NCBI GenBank assembly: GCA_046262015.1
Contig: JBHENN010000128.1
Span: forward strand, 1-5,216
DNA length: 5,216 nucleotides
DNA from: JBHENN01 sp046262015
Lineage (GTDB): Bacteria; Actinomycetota; CADDZG01; WHSQ01
Reading direction: 5' to 3'
In this document: positions 1 to 3,874 of the stretch, piece by piece
Numbering within the stretch: the first letter of the stretch is position 1
Layout of the letters: each line of letters begins with the position of its first letter
Notes under the pieces: generated by a model
Told to the model about the DNA's origin: nothing
Databases searched by the model: none
The model's input: only the letters and a program-made list of their open reading frames with translations
Position numbers and translations under genes: made by a program

Positions 1-100
1 GCATGAACTCCACCACGGCCGCCGCTGCCTTCTCAGGTAGTCGAGCCAAGGTCCGCTCCGCGGACGAAGCGACGACCAGATTCCAGGAACGAGAGGTCAA
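1..100 (-). CDS. relE: RelE/ParE-like toxin, N-terminal part (runs off window)
   Basis: This is the first 33 codons of a type II toxin of the RelE/ParE superfamily; family members are ribosome-dependent mRNA interferases (RelE) or gyrase poisons (ParE). The reading starts at TTG (100-98), which overlaps the antitoxin TGA stop (99-97), a 4-base overlap typical of translationally coupled TA pairs. Visible peptide pieces are SRSWNLVVASSAERTL and ARLPEKAAAAVVEFM. These match the family start: a first beta strand, then the helix with 'R.L.RLPEK...AVVEF'. No ATG or GTG lies in frame nearby, so TTG is the only reasonable start. The catalytic C-terminal residues lie outside the window, so RelE versus ParE and an intact versus a broken gene cannot be settled. 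The family call is firm because of the motif, the overlap and the partner gene. Confidence 0.8.
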   Translation of the reverse strand, partial: MTSRSWNLVVASSAERTLARLPEKAAAAVVEFM

Positions 101-372
101 CCGCCGATGTACTTAGCCCGAAGCTCGTCGGCGGAGACGACATCACCCCGCTCGATCTCCTTGCGCGCCTGCTCGATCTCCCGAAGCGCATCAGGATTGG
201 ACAGGATCTCGAGTGTGTCTTCCATAGCCTCGAGATCCTCGGGACTGATTAAGACCGCGGCGGGACGACCATTCCGGGTAAGGGTGATCCGGTCGTGGCG
301 CTGCTCGACGCGATCTACGATCTCGGAAAGGCGGGCCTTGATCTCAGAGAGCGGCAGGGTGTCCTCTTTCAT
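97..372 (-). CDS. Phd/YefM (RelB-like) antitoxin of a type II TA system
   Basis: A 91-residue antitoxin that should bind and neutralise the overlapping RelE-like toxin and, through its N-terminal DNA-binding fold, repress its own promoter. The N-terminal Phd/YefM signature is clear: TLPLSEIKARLSEIVDRVE (residues 5-23), then ITLTRNGRPAAVLISPEDLE (29-48). The C-terminal half (about 50-91) is charged and helical, rich in E, R and K (EQARKEIERGD), as expected of the toxin-wrapping segment. Start choice is ambiguous. ATG at 372 gives the usual family N-terminus and sits where a predicted promoter would begin transcription, meaning a leaderless mRNA. ATG at 390 adds MTRILV and has a GAGG Shine-Dalgarno (399-396) with 5-base spacing. 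The frame is open further upstream to 507, but that extension (rich in P, G, C and W) is unlike the family. Confidence 0.88.
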   Translation of the reverse strand: MKEDTLPLSEIKARLSEIVDRVEQRHDRITLTRNGRPAAVLISPEDLEAMEDTLEILSNPDALREIEQARKEIERGDVVSADELRAKYIGG

Positions 373-379
373 GACCAGG

Positions 380-408
380 ATTCTAGTCATTACTGCCTCG
401 AACCGCAA
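380..408 (-). promoter_or_regulatory. Predicted promoter of the toxin-antitoxin pair
   Basis: On the minus strand TTGCGG (408-403) is followed after exactly 17 bases by TAGAAT (385-380), a five-of-six match to the -10 consensus. Transcription would start near 373-372, at the A of the internal ATG, giving a leaderless message. The -35 half is weak (TTG only), and the element overlaps the alternative ATG at 390, so this remains a prediction. Confidence 0.4.
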
Positions 409-479
409 GCCCGCCCATCCCTTGCACCCTCGCCCTCCGAGTGGCTCCCAGCTGGGACAAGGGGACTCCTTGGAGCACG

Positions 480-599
480 CTCGTGTCGTCGAAGCAGCTC
501 GAGGCACGCTTTCCTCAGGCAGCCGAGCTCTTGATCGAGGCGGCAGACGACATCCTGATGACAGAACACTCGCTTGGGCGAGCGTTCCGGAATTTCCCC
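480..599 (+). pseudogene. Possible remnant of IS256/mutator-type transposase
   Basis: The plus strand of this gene-free interval reads, without stops, LVSSKQLEARFPQAA and then ELLIEAADDIL up to position 557, and ends AFRNFP before a TGA at 600-602. The pattern 'L..RFP.AA.LL.EA..DIL.F..FP' resembles the C-terminal region of IS256/mutator transposases just before their 'HWR..WS.NPLER' block. Only about 30 residues can be compared, the downstream block is absent in frame, and eight codons (558-581) seem to be inserted between DIL and AFRNFP. No start codon, terminal repeats or rest of the element is present. It could also be a chance reading on the opposite strand of a spacer. The resemblance is from memory of the family, not a search. 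Confidence 0.33.
564..587 (-). terminator. Terminator-like hairpin after the VOC gene
   Basis: A 10-bp stem with loop CCAA on the minus strand (GAACGCTCGC / GCGAGTGTTC) begins 22 bases past the VOC stop codon. In minus-strand RNA every position pairs, one as G-U. In plus-strand RNA the same position is an A-C mismatch, which favours a role for minus-strand transcripts. There is no real U-tract after it (UGUCAUC), so if it terminates it is a weak intrinsic or Actinobacteria-style terminator. It separates the tetR-VOC unit from the TA pair. Confidence 0.5.
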
Positions 600-609
600 T
601 GACGATGGT

Positions 610-1260
610 TCAGAACGGAACCCGCTCGAGGACGATCGCGGCTCCCGATGCGCCGGTGAGGACGACGGCCTCCATGGCCGGCGCGCCAGGACCGATCTCG
701 ATCGCGAGCTCGTGGGGTCCGAGCCAGGTTCCGAGTTGCTCGGCGGGACCGGTGAATTGCAGGCCCGCGAGCTGCATCGGTCCTTCGGCGTGCGCGGCAT
801 GCGCGCGCCCAGGCAAAGACGTCTCACGATCCCATTCGATGAAGAACGGGAGAAATGGTGTCTCGGCGGCGTGTTCGATCCCAGCGATGCGCCAGCGGAC
901 GGTTTGCCCGTCGGGTCGAGCGCGCTCTCCCTTGGTCGGAACGAGGTTGAGTCGGCGCGCGACAATGTCGAGTTCGGATGTGCGCGCGGCCCATCCGAGG
1001 AGACACGGTCGGAGTACCTCGCCGACCCAGCGCCCAAACGCAGTGCGCGAAGCCTGTGAATCGTCGACGACAGCCACGAGCTCGATGTAAGCGTCACCGA
1101 GGGGCACGATTCGATTCGCAGTGCCCCAGTCGGGGTGCAGGCCGCCTTCGATCGAACTCAATCCATGCGCGCTGCGCAGAGCTCGATCGGCTTCGGCCAG
1201 GTCGTCGACTGCGATCAGGACGTGGTCGACTTCCACGCGCGCCTGCGCCCCTAAGGCCAT
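610..1260 (-). CDS. VOC-family / Glyoxalase-like domain protein
   Basis: A 216-residue cytosolic protein of the vicinal-oxygen-chelate superfamily, closest in style to the Glyoxalase-like (Glyoxalase_3 type) domain. The first beta-alpha-beta module begins EVDHVLIAVDDLAEADRAL (residues 10-28) and includes GGLHPDWGTANRIVPLGD (39-56) followed by YIELVAVVDD. The HPxWGTANRIVPLG block is the family hallmark. His13 and Glu60 lie where VOC proteins usually place metal ligands. The second, more diverged module runs from about 85 to the end (AIVLERVPF). Members of the superfamily include lyases, dioxygenases, isomerases and drug-binding resistance proteins; the reaction here cannot be named. A GTG codon directly precedes the ATG, so one more residue is possible. 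No strong Shine-Dalgarno is visible. It lies 35 bases after the tetR stop on the same strand, which suggests co-transcription and coupling to that regulator. Confidence 0.85.
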   Translation of the reverse strand: MALGAQARVEVDHVLIAVDDLAEADRALRSAHGLSSIEGGLHPDWGTANRIVPLGDAYIELVAVVDDSQASRTAFGRWVGEVLRPCLLGWAARTSELDIVARRLNLVPTKGERARPDGQTVRWRIAGIEHAAETPFLPFFIEWDRETSLPGRAHAAHAEGPMQLAGLQFTGPAEQLGTWLGPHELAIEIGPGAPAMEAVVLTGASGAAIVLERVPF

Positions 1261-1298
1261 CACGGGAGGTTAAGCCCCTGTGGGTGGGGCGGCGAGTT

Positions 1299-1901
1299 TC
1301 AGGGACCAGGTAGACGTTCTTCGTGCTGACGGATGACCATAGCGATCCGCCTCAGGGCGGATCTGATCGGGGGCCGGCTCCTGTCGAAACCGAGGAGCAG
1401 GAGAGCCTCCGCGCCCATGAACAGGTTGGCGATCAGCGCCGAGATCTCTTCCGGCGTGAACGGTCCGATGGGGCCGTGCCTTTGTTCCTCGTCACGAGCG
1501 ACGTCCGCTATGAGGTCGAACCATCCCTGGAGGAGTGCGCGAGTGGCTGCTCCGATCTCGGGATCCGTCCAACCAGCGGCGATCATCTCCTGCAGGACCC
1601 GCACATAGCCCGACTCGAGGTCGTCCTCGAGGTAGTCGCACGCCTGTTCGTACCGTTTCCACAGCGGGGCGTCCTGGGAGTACATCCGAGTCTGGCGCTC
1701 CAGTCGCCGCTGGTTCTCCTCCTCGAGCAAGGTGAGTATCAAGCGCTGCTTCGAGCCGAAGTGGTAGTGCAGTTGGCTCAAGGGGACCCCCGCGGCGTCG
1801 GCGACCCGGCGGGTGGACATGCCGGCGTACCCGTTCTCGAGCAACTGGGTGCGCGCAGCATCGAGGATCGCGGATCGGGTTGCTGGGGCGGTGGTTGCCA
1901 T
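1299..1901 (-). CDS. TetR/AcrR-family transcriptional regulator
   Basis: A 200-residue one-component repressor. The N-terminal DNA-binding domain is textbook: helix 1 with ATRSAILDAARTQLLENGY (residues 7-25), then the helix-turn-helix STRRVADAAGVPLSQLHYHF (29-48) and GSKQRLILTLLEEE leading into helix 4. The rest (about 60-200) is the all-helical ligand and dimer domain, which is not conserved enough to name an inducer; a hydrophobic stretch (LIANLFMGAEALLLLGF) near residues 158-174 fits the dimer or ligand-pocket helices. The ATG start has GGAG at 1912-1909 with 7-base spacing. The gene is divergent from the haloperoxidase-like gene, and two matching dyads lie in the spacer, one near its own start. 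That strongly suggests autorepression plus repression of the plus-strand operon. The VOC gene follows downstream and is probably co-expressed. Confidence 0.93.
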   Translation of the reverse strand: MATTAPATRSAILDAARTQLLENGYAGMSTRRVADAAGVPLSQLHYHFGSKQRLILTLLEEENQRRLERQTRMYSQDAPLWKRYEQACDYLEDDLESGYVRVLQEMIAAGWTDPEIGAATRALLQGWFDLIADVARDEEQRHGPIGPFTPEEISALIANLFMGAEALLLLGFDRSRPPIRSALRRIAMVIRQHEERLPGP

Positions 1902-1913
1902 TAGTGGGCTCCG

Positions 1914-1931
1914 TTTCGGCCGACCGACCGG
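1914..1931. promoter_or_regulatory. Operator-like dyad 1 (tetR-proximal)
   Basis: The core CGGCCG-AC-CGACCG (1917-1930) is an inverted repeat with one arm mismatch. With its TTT flank it matches the second dyad at nearly every position (TTTCGGYCGAMCGACCG). It begins about 13 bases upstream of the tetR ATG and overlaps or abuts the predicted tetR transcription start, so binding here would give autoregulation. Confidence 0.6.
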
Positions 1932-1937
1932 ACTTCT

Positions 1938-1950
1938 GACCTAGACCCTC
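1938..1950 (+). repeat. Direct repeat copy 1, GACCTAGASCCTC
   Basis: GACCTAGACCCTC differs from a second copy at 2006-2018 by one base in 13. Each copy lies just to the right of a copy of the operator dyad, with 7 intervening bases here and a one-base overlap there. Operator and repeat together look like an ancestral duplication of the control region. On the minus strand this copy contains the weak candidate -10 of tetR (TCTAGG). Confidence 0.55.
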
Positions 1951-1969
1951 TCATTTTCCTCCTTGACAA
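1940..1969 (-). promoter_or_regulatory. Weak candidate tetR promoter
   Basis: Minus-strand TTGTCA (1969-1964) is five of six to the -35 consensus and is followed, 18 bases on, by TCTAGG (1945-1940), a poor -10. The -35 elements of the two divergent promoters share the same bases, since TTGACAA reads well in both directions. The predicted start, near 1933, falls at the edge of operator-like dyad 1. The -10 match is weak, so confidence is limited. Confidence 0.35.
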
Positions 1970-1991
1970 GCAACAACTCACGTCCTACATT
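1963..1991 (+). promoter_or_regulatory. Sigma70-type promoter of the haloperoxidase-cupin-hydrolase operon
   Basis: TTGACA (1963-1968) is a perfect -35. After exactly 17 bases comes TACATT (1986-1991), a good -10. Transcription should begin near 1997-1999, inside the perfect dyad at 1992-2007, so a bound repressor would block initiation. This leaves a 5' leader of about 50 bases before the ATG at 2051. Confidence 0.78.
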
Positions 1992-2007
1992 TCGGTCGAA
2001 CGACCGA
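1992..2007. promoter_or_regulatory. Operator dyad 2, perfect inverted repeat over the promoter start site
   Basis: TCGGTCG-AA-CGACCGA has 7-bp arms that are perfectly complementary around a 2-base centre. It starts right after the -10 hexamer and covers the predicted transcription start. The size and symmetry fit a TetR-family operator, and the divergent tetR gene is the obvious source of the binding protein. A near-copy lies at 1914-1931. Confidence 0.72.
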
Positions 2008-2018
2008 CCTAGAGCCTC
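2006..2018 (+). repeat. Direct repeat copy 2, GACCTAGASCCTC
   Basis: GACCTAGAGCCTC is the partner of 1938-1950 with one difference. It overlaps the right edge of operator dyad 2 and lies in the 5' leader of the plus-strand operon. It is followed by TCGGCCGA (2017-2024), an 8-bp palindrome also found within dyad 1 (1916-1923). Confidence 0.5.
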
Positions 2019-2039
2019 GGCCGATGGGAGCGGGCACAA

Positions 2040-2045
2040 AGGAGG
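2040..2045 (+). promoter_or_regulatory. Strong Shine-Dalgarno fixing the haloperoxidase start
   Basis: AGGAGG, in the wider AAAGGAGGAG, lies 5 bases before ATG 2051. This decides for 2051 over the in-frame ATG at 2024, which has no comparable site and would place nine extra, partly charged residues in front of the signal peptide. Confidence 0.85.
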
Positions 2046-2050
2046 AGAGG

Positions 2051-3454
2051 ATGGAAGCACGACCCACCAGGCGACTCGAAGCGGTTCTGCTGCTGATCAC
2101 CCTGACCGCGGCCCTGGTCGTGAGGGTTTCGGCAGCGACTGCGGACGAGGCCGACCAGAACGCCAGCAGCTCGGGAAACGTAGCCACGCGTTGGATGGAG
2201 CGGACATTGACGGCCGTCCGGTCGGGTAGCCCGGCGCTCCAAACAGGCACCCCGGGAGCAGGGCGGACCTATGCGATGACGAGCGCGGCGATGTACGACG
2301 CGATCAACGGCATCGACACAGCCGACGGCGCCTCGACACGCGGGCGTGCACTCGTATCGTCTTACAGCCAGGCACCCGCGGGGGGGAGCCGTGAGGCAGC
2401 CGCAAGTGCCGCCGCGTACGCCGTTCTGGATTCACTGTTCTCTGGCAACGACGCGGTAAGGAACTCGTTGAGCGCCGCATTTCAGGATGAGATGGCCGCG
2501 CTGGGCTCGGACCCGGCCGTTGAATCCGGTCGCTCCTGGGGAGACGCCGTCGGTAAGGAGATCGTGCCCTTGCGTTCCGGCGATGGGAGCCAGGCACCGG
2601 CGTCCAGGCCCGGCGGCAAAGGCCCCGGCGTCTTTCCGCGGCCCTTCAGCGGGACGCAGTTTCGCGACATGACGCCCTTCGGCGTGACCAGCGTCGCCCC
2701 TTATCTCTCGTCAGGACCGCCTTCTCTCACCAGCACCGAGTACGCCGACGCTTTCAACGAGGTCAAGGAGCTGGGCAGTCTCAGCGACCTCAATCCGGAG
2801 CGCGCCGCTATCGCCCGGCATTGGCTCGCCGAAGGAGGGACGGTGCGTGAGACAGGCCTCTGGTTCAAGGTCGCGCTCAACGTGATCCACGAGCGCGGCA
2901 CGGTGGCGTCTCTGTCTGACACGGCGCGCCTGCTCGCCTACCTCGGCATGGGGATCGGCGATTCCGTCGCGACGTCGTGGACGGACAAGTTCAATTGGAA
3001 CTACTGGCGACCAGGCGATGCCATCCGCCAGGCAAGCACGGACGGTAATCCCCTCACCGCGGAAGATCCGACTTGGAGCCCGCGCGGCGGGGCATGCCCA
3101 TCCGGTGCGAATGTCGTGTCATGCAGCACGTTCGGCGGGACGCCAGAGCACACGTCGGGAACCTCCACCTTCGCCGGCGCGGCAGCGACGATCCTCGCCA
3201 CCTTCTACTGCAGCGATCGGATCCCTTTCTCGTTCGTCGGGGAGCAGCCGGGAGCTCAGCCGCGCTTCTATGAGGGTTTCGCACAAGCGGCGCGGGAGGC
3301 CGGTCGGTCGCGGATCTATGGGGGCATCCATTTCCAGTTCAGCAACGATGCCGGGCGCGAGGCAGGGAAAGGGATCGCGCAAGAGATCGTTCGCACACGA
3401 CTCCTGCCGGCCGATTCCGGGGCCGGTGCCAGCGCGGTCTGCACGGGGGGTTGA
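2051..3454 (+). CDS. Exported vanadium-dependent haloperoxidase / PAP2-family protein with altered catalytic His
   Basis: A 467-residue protein of the vanadium haloperoxidase branch of the PAP2 superfamily; family enzymes use bound vanadate and peroxide to oxidise halides, and relatives are acid phosphatases. Residues 1-31 form a signal peptide: RR at 7-8, a hydrophobic core (AVLLLITLTAALVV), and AxA-like sites after 28 or 31. The anion-binding motifs follow in family order. K-x6-RP is KFNWNYWRP (Lys313, Arg320). The middle motif is PEHTSGTSTF (365-374), and the last is SRIYGGIHF (Ser420, Arg421, His427). By spacing with fungal chloroperoxidase, Lys353, Arg360, Ser402, Gly403, Arg490 and His496 are kept, but His404 is Thr371. 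Four cysteines (349, 358, 387, 464) suit an exported, disulfide-bonded protein. It is first in the plus operon, with a strong promoter and a dyad at the start site. Halogenation activity is uncertain because of the missing His; a phosphatase-like or non-enzymatic role is possible. Confidence 0.87.
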   Translation: MEARPTRRLEAVLLLITLTAALVVRVSAATADEADQNASSSGNVATRWMERTLTAVRSGSPALQTGTPGAGRTYAMTSAAMYDAINGIDTADGASTRGRALVSSYSQAPAGGSREAAASAAAYAVLDSLFSGNDAVRNSLSAAFQDEMAALGSDPAVESGRSWGDAVGKEIVPLRSGDGSQAPASRPGGKGPGVFPRPFSGTQFRDMTPFGVTSVAPYLSSGPPSLTSTEYADAFNEVKELGSLSDLNPERAAIARHWLAEGGTVRETGLWFKVALNVIHERGTVASLSDTARLLAYLGMGIGDSVATSWTDKFNWNYWRPGDAIRQASTDGNPLTAEDPTWSPRGGACPSGANVVSCSTFGGTPEHTSGTSTFAGAAATILATFYCSDRIPFSFVGEQPGAQPRFYEGFAQAAREAGRSRIYGGIHFQFSNDAGREAGKGIAQEIVRTRLLPADSGAGASAVCTGG

Positions 3455-3460
3455 CCCCTC
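3445..3460 (+). other. GC-rich mini-hairpin over the haloperoxidase stop codon
   Basis: GGGGGG (3445-3450), the loop TTGA that contains the TGA stop, and CCCCTC (3455-3460) form a 6-bp stem with one G-U pair. There is no U-tract, so it is not a convincing terminator. It might act as a processing or partial-attenuation element between the first and second genes, or be incidental in GC-rich DNA. Confidence 0.25.
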
Positions 3461-3510
3461 TGGTGTCACGAAAGTGTATGAGAGAACTTCTAGAGAGAGG
3501 TTGGTGAGAG

Positions 3511-3870
3511 ATGATTTCCATCGAACCAAGTGAGCTGTCGATCTCGATCGCGAATGACAACGTGGAAGTGAGGACCGGGGAGGTCGGAGACATGACCGTG
3601 TCTATGATCCGGCTCAAGGCGGGGACGGATCTCACTCCTGCGCTCGTGGGCCTTCCTGACGATCTCTGCCCTTGTCCACACTGGGGATACATGCTCAAGG
3701 GTCGCGTACTGATGAAGACCACGAACGGGGAGCAAGTGTTCGAGGCCGGGAAACCGTTCTACTGGGGACCGGGGCACGCGCCGGTTGCGCTCGAGGACGC
3801 AGAGTATGTGGACTTCTCGCCGACAGAGGAGTTCGCAGGCGTGATCCGCCACATCAAGGGCGAGTCCTAG
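3511..3870 (+). CDS. Small cupin-like protein with CPCPH motif
   Basis: A 119-residue single-domain, cytosolic protein with a cupin-like beta-barrel pattern. Alternating strands (VEVRTGEVGDMTVSMIRLKAG begins near 18) lead to CPCPHWGYMLKGRVLMK (53-69), the counterpart of cupin motif 1 (yvLkG). Next comes AGKPFYWGPGHAPV (79-92), the counterpart of motif 2, with the PGH histidine at 89, and then EYVDFSP (98-104). Classic metal-binding cupins have HxH and E in motif 1; here the region is Cys53-x-Cys55-x-His57, with His89 from motif 2, so a different metal site or none is possible. Start: ATG with AGAGAGG about 10 bases upstream and GGTGA closer in. It lies 56 bases after the haloperoxidase-like gene and 4 bases before the next start, so it is almost certainly in the same operon. 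Its role is unknown; isomerase, dioxygenase and sensor roles are all seen in cupins. Confidence 0.75.
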   Translation: MISIEPSELSISIANDNVEVRTGEVGDMTVSMIRLKAGTDLTPALVGLPDDLCPCPHWGYMLKGRVLMKTTNGEQVFEAGKPFYWGPGHAPVALEDAEYVDFSPTEEFAGVIRHIKGES

Positions 3871-3874
3871 ACAG

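Noticed and set aside
574..1059. Plus-strand frame of 161 codons beginning inside the terminator hairpin
   Set aside because: Its content is acidic and arginine-rich with no family pattern, and it lies antisense to the VOC gene. Its RNPLE string is the reverse complement of codons for the normal VOC C-terminus, so it cannot by itself be taken as transposase.
107..1090. Long plus-strand open frame (327 codons) across the antitoxin and VOC genes
   Set aside because: It is antisense to two well-supported families. Its product is Ser/Arg/Ala-rich low-complexity sequence with no recognisable domain, as expected of a GC-rich shadow frame.
1323..1904. Plus-strand open frame of 193 codons opposite tetR
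   Set aside because: It mirrors the whole tetR gene. The minus frame has an unmistakable helix-turn-helix and a Shine-Dalgarno, and the plus frame has neither.
2069..2095. Twin-arginine (Tat) signal in the haloperoxidase-like protein
   Set aside because: RR at residues 7-8 is followed by L-E-A rather than the x-F-L-K pattern, so a general Sec-type signal is the safer reading; Tat export cannot be excluded.
2380..2386. Run of seven G in the haloperoxidase-like gene as a possible frameshift site
   Set aside because: The reading frame and the family-like sequence continue normally on both sides, so there is no sign of an actual shift.
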